Virus record (IMG/VR): IMGVR_UViG_3300018080_000593
Coordinates: 1-23,733 of that record
From: a virus
Reading direction: 5' to 3' (one strand)
Length of the DNA stretch: 23,733 nt
Shown: positions 6,096 to 14,479 of the stretch, piece by piece
Layout: every line of letters starts with the position of its first letter
Position numbering within the stretch: the stretch's first letter is position 1
Made by a program: the position numbers and the translations under genes
The notes under the pieces: generated by a model
What the model saw: only the letters and a program-made list of their open reading frames with translations
What the model was told of the DNA's origin: nothing
Databases searched by the model: none

Positions 6096-9000
6096 ATGGA
6101 AGAAATTACTTTTAAATCGCAGAAGGATTTTATTGAAAAGTTTCAAATTCTATTAGCAGAGATTGAAAAAGATCCCATAGAAAACTTTGTAAAGCATCCC
6201 TGGTTTTGTAACTTCGAACCAACTCCAGCACAAATGGTGGCGCTAAAGCTGGCCTTCAACAAGGAGTTAGACACAATAATTCCGCATGATATTTGGAGAG
6301 AGACCGTCAATGAAGCTGAGGAGTTTGACTTAGAACTAGTAAAAATGACTGAAGTAGATCTTTTTGAGTTTATGACGGGAAAAGATTATTCGCTCTATAA
6401 AGATTCTGACGATGTTTTCAATATGATCGATTTTATAATAGGAAGACGTGGCGGCAAATGCTTAAAATCATTGGAGAAAATCCATTTAGAGGATGGATCT
6501 TTCGTAAAAGTGGGAGACTTTGTCAATAAAGAGATTAGACTAAAAGCCTGGGATGAAGCTAGTAAAGATTATGTTAGCGCGAAGGCAAATGTAATTGATA
6601 ATGGCGTAAAAGATATTTATAAGATAAGGACAAAATACGGATATGAGTTTGAGCGCACCGGAAACCACCCATTCCTAACCGCGGAAGGATGGGCATGTGT
6701 AGATAATGAAAATGAACCGGATTATAAAAAGCTTAAAGAAAAAATGAGGATAGGAGTGCCTACTAACAATCCATATGAGGGAAGTACTCCACAAGATATA
6801 AAGTTAGTAAAATTATTGGCTTATTTTTTGGCAGATGGCTACTTAGTAAGTGAGGGATCGCATTACACCCTCTGTAACACTGAGCAAAAAACAGAAATAT
6901 TATCATTAATAGAGGGTAATTATAAAATAAGACCACATAATGTTAGTAAGATTGCGGAGGATATGAGAGTAAGCACTCATTCTAATATTCAAAAACTCTT
7001 AGATCAGCTAAATTTATTAGGTACGCATTCAGATACTAAATTTATACCTAATTGGGTTTATCGTTTGCCCAATAATCAACTAAGTATTTTCCTAAATCGC
7101 CTAATATCTACCGATGGATGGGCTTGTGTTTCTAAAGAGGGTAAAAAGTTAAGACCACAAATAGGTTTTTCTTCGGCTTCCAAGGATATGTCTTTGTCGG
7201 TAAAGCGTTTACTAGCACGTTTTGGCATTATTTCTAACATCCACAAAGCCAAATCGGGATATAAGATTGGGGGTGTTAAAAAGGAATGTAAAGATCGGTA
7301 TTCTGTAATTATTCAAAATGGTTCTGAAATATCTAAATTTTTAGATAGAATTGGCCTGTTTGGAAAAGATGATGAAATAGCGGCAATAAATGCCGCATTA
7401 AACGACAAAAACTCATTTAATACACAAATAGATTCAATGCCTTTGGATTTTTGCATTCGATTTTCTAAAAAACTAAAGAAATTACTATCTTATACAGTCC
7501 AAGAACGTGATTATTTTGGTAGAATTAGACCGGATAGATGCGCTCGCAAAGATCGACTAATTAAATATGCAGAAATGTTTCCGGAACACTTTAGAGAAGA
7601 GTTGAGTTTGCTAAAAAGTGATTTATATTGGGACGAAATCGTCTCTATTGAATATAGCGGAAAACACCATACTGTAGGAATAGAGGTTCCAAAATACCAC
7701 ACTTATATTAACGATGTCGTGGAGCATAACACTACTTTATCGGCCATTTTAGCCATTTATCGGTCTATTGTAACTAATTGGAAACCCTTTTTAAGAAAAA
7801 CCCCCTTCGCTACTGTATTAATTCTTAGTCATAGTAGGGAGTTTAGTGACGAAGTATTGGAAATTATTAGAACTTTTATAGAAGAGTCTCCTATATTGCA
7901 AAATGTTATTAATAAGAAAAAGAAGAATACCGCTAGTACAATGAATCTTAGCGTGCCGCACACACTCCCCAATGGCCGCGTCAATGATTCCCGGGTTCAA
8001 ATTAAAGTCGGTGCCGCCAGCTCTAAGACCACTCGGGGAACCGCTGCATGTACCGTTTTAACGGATGAAATAGCGTTCTGGAACCTAGACGAAAACTTAA
8101 AAGAGTCCGATGCCAAAATTTTAAAAGCTGTTAGGCCAGCCATGAAACAGTTTGGAGAAAAGGGCTTATTAATCAAGCTATCCTCTCCAGGGATTAAGCA
8201 GGGTATTTTGTATGAGGAGTATTTACGTTGGCGAGAAGGCACTTTGCCCGAAAACTACCTAGTATTAAAAGCCCCTTCGTGGGTGTGGAATAATATTATC
8301 AATAAACGCGAATACTTTATTGAGTGGAAACTAGATCAAGAAGGTTTTGATACAGAATATCGTGCAAATTTCGTAGATGCCATATCAAATTTTATTATAC
8401 CCGAATTTGTAGACATGGCAATTCTTCAGAGCACTTTATTCAATCCCCCAGAAGATAAAAAAGCAAACGTAAAGTATTATGCATCCGTGGATGCAGCTTT
8501 CAAAGGTGATACATTCACTTTCTCGGTCATGGGCCATTTTGAGAACAGGATCAAGCAATATATAATGAAAGGGTGGCGCGGAACTAAGAAAGAGCCGGTA
8601 AAAGCCATAGAATTAGCTAAATATATCAGTGCTATATGCAAAGAATATGATGTTCAAGAAGTTGAAGCCGATCAATATGCTTTTCAACCACTTAAAGAGA
8701 TCTTCGAGCAATTTGGGATTACCCTAAAAGAGCGTGTATATTCACAAACTTACAAGAAACAAATATATTTTAACATAAAACGCTTAATTCATTCCCAGCA
8801 AATAGACCTCTTGGACCATCCCAAAGCTCCCAAAGAATTAAAGGAGTTAGTGGTTGAACAAACTGCCGGAGGACATGTTAAAATAGGGCATCCCATTGGC
8901 GGATCAGATGATTATGCAGATGCCATTGCAATGTCCGCATTTGCAGCCATAGAGGGCGCAGGATCTTTAGGATTTTCTTTTAATGACACTAATATTATTA

Positions 9001-9206
9001 AAAATTATGATCTAAATACCGACATTAATGGGAATTATTTTAAAGCACCACCTCCCGAAGCTCTTCAAGAAGAGTTTGGACACCTGGTTTTAGATAATGC
9101 CGATTTATTTATGAAACATCCAGAAACTGGAAAAATAGTGCCAATACAAGAGGTTATAGAGGAAGAATTAGACGAAGAGCTCAATGAACCGGAGTTTTTA
9201 ATATGA
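6096..9206 (+). CDS. terL: Terminase large subunit containing a LAGLIDADG intein
   Basis: ATP-driven DNA packaging motor and headful/cohesive-end nuclease. The precursor is 1036 aa; removing the intein (122-545) leaves 612 aa, within the usual range. Seen: Walker A GRRGGK at 116-121 completed by TT after splicing; Walker B VLTDEIAFW with Asp657-Glu658; a coupling-type SSPG shortly after; and the RNase H-like nuclease with Asp799 (SVDAAFKGD), Asp859 (VEADQYAF) and Asp942 (DDYADAIAM). Start choice: ATG at 6096, one base after the previous stop; there is no good SD, so reinitiation or a near-leaderless transcript (TATAAA at 6082-6087) are possible. The stop overlaps the HNH gene by 4 nt. A small terminase subunit is not recognisable in the window. 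Confidence 0.95.
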   Translation: MEEITFKSQKDFIEKFQILLAEIEKDPIENFVKHPWFCNFEPTPAQMVALKLAFNKELDTIIPHDIWRETVNEAEEFDLELVKMTEVDLFEFMTGKDYSLYKDSDDVFNMIDFIIGRRGGKCLKSLEKIHLEDGSFVKVGDFVNKEIRLKAWDEASKDYVSAKANVIDNGVKDIYKIRTKYGYEFERTGNHPFLTAEGWACVDNENEPDYKKLKEKMRIGVPTNNPYEGSTPQDIKLVKLLAYFLADGYLVSEGSHYTLCNTEQKTEILSLIEGNYKIRPHNVSKIAEDMRVSTHSNIQKLLDQLNLLGTHSDTKFIPNWVYRLPNNQLSIFLNRLISTDGWACVSKEGKKLRPQIGFSSASKDMSLSVKRLLARFGIISNIHKAKSGYKIGGVKKECKDRYSVIIQNGSEISKFLDRIGLFGKDDEIAAINAALNDKNSFNTQIDSMPLDFCIRFSKKLKKLLSYTVQERDYFGRIRPDRCARKDRLIKYAEMFPEHFREELSLLKSDLYWDEIVSIEYSGKHHTVGIEVPKYHTYINDVVEHNTTLSAILAIYRSIVTNWKPFLRKTPFATVLILSHSREFSDEVLEIIRTFIEESPILQNVINKKKKNTASTMNLSVPHTLPNGRVNDSRVQIKVGAASSKTTRGTAACTVLTDEIAFWNLDENLKESDAKILKAVRPAMKQFGEKGLLIKLSSPGIKQGILYEEYLRWREGTLPENYLVLKAPSWVWNNIINKREYFIEWKLDQEGFDTEYRANFVDAISNFIIPEFVDMAILQSTLFNPPEDKKANVKYYASVDAAFKGDTFTFSVMGHFENRIKQYIMKGWRGTKKEPVKAIELAKYISAICKEYDVQEVEADQYAFQPLKEIFEQFGITLKERVYSQTYKKQIYFNIKRLIHSQQIDLLDHPKAPKELKELVVEQTAGGHVKIGHPIGGSDDYADAIAMSAFAAIEGAGSLGFSFNDTNIIKNYDLNTDINGNYFKAPPPEALQEEFGHLVLDNADLFMKHPETGKIVPIQEVIEEELDEELNEPEFLI
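6459..7730 (+). mobile_element. Intein with LAGLIDADG homing endonuclease, in terminase Walker A
   Basis: A 424-residue in-frame insertion (precursor residues 122-545). It begins with Cys (CLKSLEKIHLEDG) and ends YHTYINDVVEHN with Thr as the +1 residue. Block B is RTGNHPFLT. Two homing endonuclease helices are seen, LLAYFLADGYL and FLNRLISTDGWA. It splits GRRGGK from TT inside the P-loop, a conserved site favoured by terminase inteins, so packaging ATPase activity should depend on splicing. Confidence 0.93.
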
Positions 9207-9958
9207 AAACGTGCAGTAAATGTGGTATTGAAAAAGAAGTTTCCGAGTTTTATAACAAAGGTCGTCAATGCAAACTTTGTAAAAATGAAATTAATAAAGC
9301 ATATGCTGCGAAAAACGCCGACTTAATCAGGCGGAAAAAGCGAGAATACGCTAAGAAAAACAAAGAAAGAATAAAGGATTACAAAGCGCGTTATTATCAA
9401 GAGAATAGAGATTCCGAGGTAAAAAAACGTAAGCTTTATTATCAAGAAAATAAAGACATTATAATAGAAAATGTCAAGGAGTATTATAGGGAGCATAAAG
9501 AAAAAGTCGCTGTTTATAATAAAAAGTATCAAGAGGCTAACAGGGCAGTCATTAAGGAGCAAAGAAAACTTTATAGAAATTCCAATAAGGACATTTTATC
9601 TTATAAGTTTATAGAAAAGTATAAAAATGACGTAATAACTAAATTAAAAGTGCAATTAAGAAATCGTTTAAATAAAGCACTTAAGAACAATTATAAGACT
9701 GGTTCCGCCGTTCGAGACCTTGGATGTTCTATCGAGGAAATTAAAGCTTATTTGGAATCCAAATTCCAGCCCGGAATGTCTTGGGAAAACTGGACGACTT
9801 CGGGCTGGCATATAGATCACATAGTTCCGCTGGCTAGTTTCGATTTAACAAACCGGGAAGAACTGCTAAAAGCTTGTCATTATACCAATTTACAACCCTT
9901 GTGGGCCGCGGACAACCTACGCAAAGGATCTAAGGTTGACGTGGCTGAAAACAAATGA
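9203..9958 (+). CDS. Free-standing HNH endonuclease 1
   Basis: Predicted homing-type nuclease, 251 aa. Seen: an N-terminal zinc ribbon, CSKC at residues 4-7 and CKLC at 23-26; a long Lys/Arg/Tyr-rich helical region (about 40-140) with repeated YYQEN-like units that probably lies along DNA; and a C-terminal HNH nuclease core with GWHIDHIVPL at 201-210, then ACHYTNLQPLWAADN. The start ATG overlaps the terminase stop by 4 nt, so the gene rides on terminase translation. Residues 161-244 match HNH endonuclease 2 at 73 of 84 positions while the middle parts differ. Phage HNH genes of this kind typically cut homologous loci in competing phages; that use here is inference. Confidence 0.88.
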   Translation: MKTCSKCGIEKEVSEFYNKGRQCKLCKNEINKAYAAKNADLIRRKKREYAKKNKERIKDYKARYYQENRDSEVKKRKLYYQENKDIIIENVKEYYREHKEKVAVYNKKYQEANRAVIKEQRKLYRNSNKDILSYKFIEKYKNDVITKLKVQLRNRLNKALKNNYKTGSAVRDLGCSIEEIKAYLESKFQPGMSWENWTTSGWHIDHIVPLASFDLTNREELLKACHYTNLQPLWAADNLRKGSKVDVAENK

Positions 9959-9979
9959 TATATTTATAAATGATATAAT
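9936..9979 (+). promoter_or_regulatory. Tandem promoters before the 128-aa gene
   Basis: TTGACG at 9936-9941, 17-bp spacer, TATATT at 9959-9964; and a second, extended -10 TGATATAAT at 9971-9979 followed by TAA. Either would give a short leader holding the ACGGAG ribosome binding site for the ATG at 10014. They sit between the HNH gene and the structural genes and could restart transcription of the head operon. Confidence 0.6.
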
Positions 9980-10013
9980 TAAATAGAAATATAAGAAAAA
10001 ACGGAGTCCTAGC

Positions 10014-10400
10014 ATGGCAAACAAACCCCTAAGATTAATTTTGGACTTTTTAGCCTATAGCGGCAATCAAACCAATGATCCTCAAGATGCTCAAAAAATC
10101 AAAAGTAGTGTGGAGGAGGATAATGTTAATGAAATATATAGATATCAAGCCGCGATAGCGGACGGGGCTGCGGATCAAGCTATTAATTTACCAGACGCTG
10201 ACACCGATTATTTGATCATCCATTCCGATCAGGAAATTAGCTTTAAGCTAAACGGCTCTTCCGACATCATCGAAGTCAAAAATGTGTATCCGGGCATCAA
10301 AAACCCTGTATTTTTTATGAGGGGTAGTATTTCTAGCTTATCAATCTCTAATGCCAGTGGCAATATAGCAAACGTCGATATAGTAGCCATAAATATTTAA
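10014..10400 (+). CDS. Small beta-rich protein, possibly virion-associated
   Basis: A 128-aa protein with no cysteine. The first 45 residues are polar and helical, the rest is predominantly beta: INLPDADTDYLIIHSD, EISFKLNGSSDIIEV, VFFMRGSISSLSISNASG, ANVDIVAINI. This beta-sandwich-like pattern, together with its location next to the portal and its own promoters, suggests a head decoration, neck or fibre-type virion component; that is inference. A good SD (ACGGAG) precedes the ATG. No specific family is recognised. Confidence 0.6.
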   Translation: MANKPLRLILDFLAYSGNQTNDPQDAQKIKSSVEEDNVNEIYRYQAAIADGAADQAINLPDADTDYLIIHSDQEISFKLNGSSDIIEVKNVYPGIKNPVFFMRGSISSLSISNASGNIANVDIVAINI

Positions 10401-10418
10401 TTTTAAAAGGAATCTACG

Positions 10419-12368
10419 ATGTCAGATAATGAAAATAACGAGAATAAACCTAATATTTTCCAAAAAATAGCCGCTGCCGGTAATAGCTGGCTAGATTCCC
10501 AAATTATAAAGGGACAATCTATCGTTAAGACTGAAGAGGATGATGAATCCGATTATTTTTATAGAAAATCAATTGTCAGAGATTCTACGCACTATACTGG
10601 ATCTCAAGGCTTTATCGAAAAGCCGCATCGTCTAACTTTTAATGAATTGCGTCAAATGGCGTTGAAAAATTCTATAGTTGCGGCCATTATTAGAACTAGA
10701 CAAAATCAAGTAGCTGGATTTTCCAAATTATCAAAGAATAAAATGGAAAAGGGCTTTAAAATCAGACTCTTGGATGAGCAATCGAAGTTAGAAGAAATTA
10801 TTGACGAGCTAGAAGAAGAGCAACACGTCGAACAAATGGCTAAACCCGATGAACAATCCGAACCGGACTTAAATGGAGAGATGGTCGAGGAAGATTATGC
10901 TAAATATGACCTGGATGATGATCGAGAGTTTAATCGCTTGGAATTAGAGAGAAAAGCCAGGGACTTACTAGAAAAGAAATACAGTAAGCGTAGAAGGTAT
11001 CTAGAGGATTTTATTGTCAATTGTGGCAGGAAAGAAGATCGCCCCTTCGAAAGCCGTCGATGGAATTTAGACACCATATTAAGGGCGACTATCCAGGATT
11101 CTTTTACATATGATCAATTTGGCTGGGAAATAGTTCCGGACAATGCTGGTAAGCCGCATCACATAGTTCCGGCCGACGGATCTACCATTAGATACGCCAG
11201 TCCATCTTTAAAGAATTACAAGGGTTTTACTTCGACGGCGGGATTTGATATTCTTTATCCGGAAAAAGAAATCCAAGCATTAGAGGAAAATGGAGCTTTA
11301 GAGCTAGACGAAAATCTATTAGAGGAAGAAAAATATAAATATGTACAGGTAGTTAAGGGTAAAATAGAGCGTGCGTTTACCGCGGACGAGCTTAAAGTAG
11401 GGCATCGTAATCCTACTACTGATATTTATGTTAACGGATATCCAATTCCGGAACTAGAGCTATTAGTGGCACTGGTTACAAGTCACTTAAATGCAGAATA
11501 CTATAATCAAGCATATTACACTCAAGGCTTTAGTGCCAAGGGAATTTTGCATATTAAAGCGGCTTTGAGCAGGCGAAAACTGGAGACAATTAGACAACAG
11601 TGGTACCATATGATTCGTGGCTCTAAAAATAGCTTCCAAACCCCTATTTTTAGCGGAATTGACGAAGTTAAGTGGATTCCGCTGACTCAAAACCATACCG
11701 ATATCGAATTTGCCGGATGGATGCAATATTTAATCAAAATGATTTGTAGTATTTATCAAATAGATCCCGCAGAAATTGGAACGGGGTTTAAAGAACAGGG
11801 CGGCTCCGGCGGAGGCTTAAGCGGTGATAATACTCAGGAAAAGCTAGATCAATCTAAGGATAAGGGATTACTGCCTTTACTAAGATTTTTAGAAAACTTC
11901 ATAAATGCCAATATAATTGACTCCATAGATCCCGACTTTTGTTTCGAATTCGTGGGAGTTAAAGACGAATCTCCTAAAGAAGCTTTGGATCGACAAGAAA
12001 AGGAAGTCAAATTCAAAAAAACGGTAAATGAAATTCGTGCAGAAGATGGATTACCCCCACTTCCCGGCATGGATGATATAATATTAGATCAGAATTACAT
12101 CCTATGGTATAACCAATATAGTAAAAAGGCCAAAGATAATCAACAAGAAATAATGCAACAAGAACACCAACTTGGACAAGAAAATGTTTCTCACGAGCAA
12201 GAATTAGCGGAGCAAGATCGCATGCATGAGCATCATTTAGATAAAGAAGCTCGGGAGCATGAACAAGATCTTGCTCAAGAAAATATAGAAGTTGAAGCCA
12301 GTAAAGAAGATTCTGGAGTGGAGAAGTCTCAAAAAATAGCTATAGAATACTATACTTTAGATGATTAA
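10419..12368 (+). CDS. Portal protein
   Basis: Predicted dodecameric portal through which DNA is packaged and to which the neck attaches. 649 aa. Seen: an N-terminal acidic segment, then the portal core with RQMALKNSIVAAIIRTRQNQVA (a helical 'one-residue-past-terminase' portal signature region), a stem/clip region with NAEYYNQAYYTQGFSAKGIL, and IYQIDPAEIGTGFKEQGG followed by LDQSKDKGLLPLLRFLENFIN, typical of phage portals. The last 90 residues are an unusual Gln/Glu/His-rich coiled coil. AAGGA precedes the ATG. Its position between terminase and minor head protein fits. Unusual length comes from the acidic insertion near 120-150 and the C-terminal coil. Confidence 0.9.
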   Translation: MSDNENNENKPNIFQKIAAAGNSWLDSQIIKGQSIVKTEEDDESDYFYRKSIVRDSTHYTGSQGFIEKPHRLTFNELRQMALKNSIVAAIIRTRQNQVAGFSKLSKNKMEKGFKIRLLDEQSKLEEIIDELEEEQHVEQMAKPDEQSEPDLNGEMVEEDYAKYDLDDDREFNRLELERKARDLLEKKYSKRRRYLEDFIVNCGRKEDRPFESRRWNLDTILRATIQDSFTYDQFGWEIVPDNAGKPHHIVPADGSTIRYASPSLKNYKGFTSTAGFDILYPEKEIQALEENGALELDENLLEEEKYKYVQVVKGKIERAFTADELKVGHRNPTTDIYVNGYPIPELELLVALVTSHLNAEYYNQAYYTQGFSAKGILHIKAALSRRKLETIRQQWYHMIRGSKNSFQTPIFSGIDEVKWIPLTQNHTDIEFAGWMQYLIKMICSIYQIDPAEIGTGFKEQGGSGGGLSGDNTQEKLDQSKDKGLLPLLRFLENFINANIIDSIDPDFCFEFVGVKDESPKEALDRQEKEVKFKKTVNEIRAEDGLPPLPGMDDIILDQNYILWYNQYSKKAKDNQQEIMQQEHQLGQENVSHEQELAEQDRMHEHHLDKEAREHEQDLAQENIEVEASKEDSGVEKSQKIAIEYYTLDD

Positions 12369-12370
12369 TT

Positions 12371-12379
12371 TGGTAAGAT
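12371..12379 (+). promoter_or_regulatory. Extended -10 for leaderless HNH gene 2
   Basis: TGGTAAGAT, an extended -10 with TAAGAT at 12374-12379, ends 6 nt before the ATG at 12386. No convincing -35 and no SD are seen. It lies in the 17-nt gap after the portal gene. Weaker than the other -10 boxes; the identical 6-nt spacing supports it. Confidence 0.45.
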
Positions 12380-12385
12380 GGTAAT

Positions 12386-13078
12386 ATGAGGACTTGCACT
12401 AAATGTGGAATCGAAGAAGATAAAACAGAATTTTGTAAGGATCGCAGTGTTTGTAAAGCGTGTTATTTAACCCAACACGCTGAATATCGTAAAAAAAATA
12501 GAAGTTTATTAAAAGAAAAAAGTCGAGAATATAGAAAACATAATAGTGAATATTTAAAGAATTATCATAAAAAGTATAATAATGAAAATGAAAAGAAGAG
12601 AAGTGACTACCATAAACAGTATCGTAGTAAGAATAAAGATAAAATAGCTAATAGAGATAAACTTTATTATGAAAAACATAAATATGACGATTCTTTTAAA
12701 GAAAGAAGATTTACTTATTACGAAAAAAAACTTAAAAATAATATTTTTTTTAAACTAAGTAAGTCACTTCGCGTAAGACTTCATCACGCAATCAAAAACA
12801 ATTATAAGACCGGTTCCGCTGTTCGAGACCTTGGATGTTCCATCGAAGAGCTTAAAACCTATTTAGAATCCAAATTTCAACCAGGAATGTCTTGGGATAA
12901 TTGGAGTACTCGTGGCTGGCATATCGACCATATAATCCCGTTAAGCTCATTCGACTTAACGAACCGTGAAGAACTATTAAAGGCTTGTCATTACACCAAT
13001 TTACAACCGTTATGGGCCGTGGATAATCTAAAGAAAAGTAATAAAATGGAGCGTAAGAATGCCGAAGATCAAGATTGA
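12386..13078 (+). CDS. Free-standing HNH endonuclease 2
   Basis: 230 aa paralogue of HNH endonuclease 1. Seen: zinc ribbon CTKC at residues 4-7 and CKAC at 23-26 with the same spacing; a very basic Tyr/Lys-rich helical middle (about 34-125) unlike that of its paralogue; and the HNH core GWHIDHIIPL at 177-186 followed by ACHYTNLQPLWAVDN. Residues 137-220 match the paralogue at 73 of 84 positions. The gene sits between portal and minor head genes, a region where head genes are usually contiguous, which suggests insertion. It lacks an SD and probably is read from a leaderless transcript. Its 3' end overlaps the next gene by 20 nt. Confidence 0.87.
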   Translation: MRTCTKCGIEEDKTEFCKDRSVCKACYLTQHAEYRKKNRSLLKEKSREYRKHNSEYLKNYHKKYNNENEKKRSDYHKQYRSKNKDKIANRDKLYYEKHKYDDSFKERRFTYYEKKLKNNIFFKLSKSLRVRLHHAIKNNYKTGSAVRDLGCSIEELKTYLESKFQPGMSWDNWSTRGWHIDHIIPLSSFDLTNREELLKACHYTNLQPLWAVDNLKKSNKMERKNAEDQD

Positions 13079-13277
13079 ATTACAAAAAGGAGAAACCCGA
13101 GATGCCGCTAAGGAAGCTCTTTACAAGGCGCTGGATTCTCAAGTAAACGGCACTAAACATGATGAATTTTTGGACCCTGCCATGAATGACTTGGAATCAT
13201 TAATGGCTAGTGAGTATGAAAAAATGTATTCAACACTAATAGAAGATATTATTGAGCTTATAAAAGAGGAGCACTAA
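13059..13277 (+). CDS. Small hypothetical protein between HNH and minor head genes, 72 aa
   Basis: A 72-aa acidic helical protein (EALYKALDSQVNG, then LESLMASEYEKMYSTLIEDIIELIKEEH). GGAG lies about 9 nt before the ATG, within the end of the HNH gene. The stop shares a base with the minor head start (taATG), so it is probably coupled to it and may be a head-assembly factor. No family recognised. Confidence 0.6.
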   Translation: MPKIKIELQKGETRDAAKEALYKALDSQVNGTKHDEFLDPAMNDLESLMASEYEKMYSTLIEDIIELIKEEH

Positions 13278-14185
13278 TGGTAACCTCTAAAAATGCCCTA
13301 GCAAAGATTAAAAAACTAATCGAAAGACGTTATAAAATGCTAACCCTCGGGATTGTGGGCAATAAAGTATTCAGCAGAAGAGAGTTAACTGATTTAGAAC
13401 GGGAAGGATTAGACACTACTAACGAGGATTCCCTATTAGATTTGGCATATGAACACAACTTCTTAACTAAGGATGGTATTCCTAACAGGGCCAAAAGTGT
13501 GGAAGAAATGCGCGACACAAAAATCATGCATGAAAATGACTTAGAAGGTGTGGCACACGATGCCGCCAAAGAACATTTAAATGAAACCATGCAGCACTTG
13601 ATCGAAAAGCAGAAAAACAATATTATTTCCAGAATAGAAGGGTTAATCAGGGATAATAACAATCAATATAAATCCAATGCTCTCATGAACCTAGACCGTC
13701 CCGACGAAGTCGACAAATTAATAAAAGAATCCACCTTAGACGCACTCTCCTCTAAGCTTAGAGATACCACGGGCGATGCAAATAGAGATTGGAGAACAGT
13801 GGCCATAACCGAAATTTCCAACACCGTAGGTATGGGATCTACCGACCGGATAGCTAGTGAAAATAAAGGTAATGATGCTAGAGAGGTATATGTATATCGG
13901 ATAAATCCCGACGATGCTAAGACATGTATTCCTTGTAGAAAATTCTACATAGATTCCGACGGATCCCCAAAAGTATATAAATTTTCCACTATTTTAAGCA
14001 ATGGTAGTAATTATGGTAAAAAACGCGATTCGTGGAAGCCTGTTACTACTGCGACGCATCCGAGATGTCGTGATTCCCAGCTTATTGAGCTTAAACCGGG
14101 GTGGAAAGTATTGCCCGGCGGTAGGCAAACCTATATAGGGTTGGAAGCTTGGAATGACTATATATCGGGAAAAGTACAAGCTTAA
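13277..14185 (+). CDS. Minor head protein, Mu F / SPP1 gp7-like
   Basis: Predicted minor capsid/head morphogenesis protein of the Mu gpF family, which sits near the portal and, in SPP1, affects DNA injection. 302 aa. Seen: a helical N-terminal half, then AITEISNTVGMGSTDRI, VYRINPDDAKTCIPCRKFY with Cys217 and Cys220, and TTATHPRCRDSQ with His261 and Cys264. These four residues form the metal-binding-like CxxC...HPxC hallmark of the family's C-terminal domain. GAGGAG precedes the ATG. Its location downstream of the portal is the canonical place, here separated by the HNH gene. Confidence 0.86.
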   Translation: MVTSKNALAKIKKLIERRYKMLTLGIVGNKVFSRRELTDLEREGLDTTNEDSLLDLAYEHNFLTKDGIPNRAKSVEEMRDTKIMHENDLEGVAHDAAKEHLNETMQHLIEKQKNNIISRIEGLIRDNNNQYKSNALMNLDRPDEVDKLIKESTLDALSSKLRDTTGDANRDWRTVAITEISNTVGMGSTDRIASENKGNDAREVYVYRINPDDAKTCIPCRKFYIDSDGSPKVYKFSTILSNGSNYGKKRDSWKPVTTATHPRCRDSQLIELKPGWKVLPGGRQTYIGLEAWNDYISGKVQA

Positions 14186-14188
14186 TTC

Positions 14189-14220
14189 ATGTAACAAAAA
14201 CTACTAACTTTTCGTTACAT
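14189..14220. repeat. Inverted repeat between two transcription units
   Basis: Left arm ATGTAACAAAA and right arm TTTTCGTTACAT are complementary apart from one mismatch, separated by about 9 nt. The stem is AT-rich and only A-tract on the left/T-tract inside the stem, so it is weak as an intrinsic terminator; it could equally be a protein-binding operator next to the promoter at 14236. Confidence 0.55.
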
Positions 14221-14235
14221 ATTGGTTTTAAAAAC

Positions 14236-14264
14236 TTGCAATTTTTGATATTATTTGATATCCT
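14236..14264 (+). promoter_or_regulatory. Promoter of the chaperone/protease operon
   Basis: TTGCAA at 14236-14241, 17-bp spacer, TATCCT at 14259-14264. The expected start at about 14271 coincides with the AGGAGGGG ribosome binding site, giving an 11-nt leader before the TTG start at 14282. It would drive the genes from 14282 to 17220. Confidence 0.62.
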
Positions 14265-14281
14265 AACTGTAGGAGGGGCTA

Positions 14282-14479
14282 TTGAATACTATGATTTTGG
14301 TTCAAAAAAGTAAGCATCAATGGATCATCACCAATGCAACGGGTTTTGAAATCAGTACATTACAGCAATTTGACACTCTACAAGCTGCAAAAGAATGGGC
14401 CAGGGCCTTTACTTCTTCATGGAAGTGTGTTACACTAGAGATTAGAAAACTCCCGCAGGAGCTTAAATGTCAAAAATAG
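14282..14479 (+). CDS. Hypothetical protein, 65 aa, TTG start
   Basis: A 65-aa protein with a small alpha/beta look (ILVQKSKHQWIITNATGFEI, then a Trp- and Ala-rich helix). The TTG at 14282 lies 5 nt after GGAGG; the ATG at 14291 would be 14 nt away, so the TTG is favoured. It is the first gene after the promoter at 14236. The end overlaps the next gene by 13 nt. No family recognised. Confidence 0.58.
   Translation: MNTMILVQKSKHQWIITNATGFEISTLQQFDTLQAAKEWARAFTSSWKCVTLEIRKLPQELKCQK

Noticed and set aside
9323-9562. Hydrophobic minus-strand frame opposite HNH gene 1
   Set aside because: The hydrophobicity is the mirror of the Lys-rich codons on the + strand; no start signal.
13330-13662. Minus-strand frame of 110 codons opposite the minor head gene
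   Set aside because: Low-complexity Ser/Leu composition, no SD or promoter, mirror image of a conserved gene.
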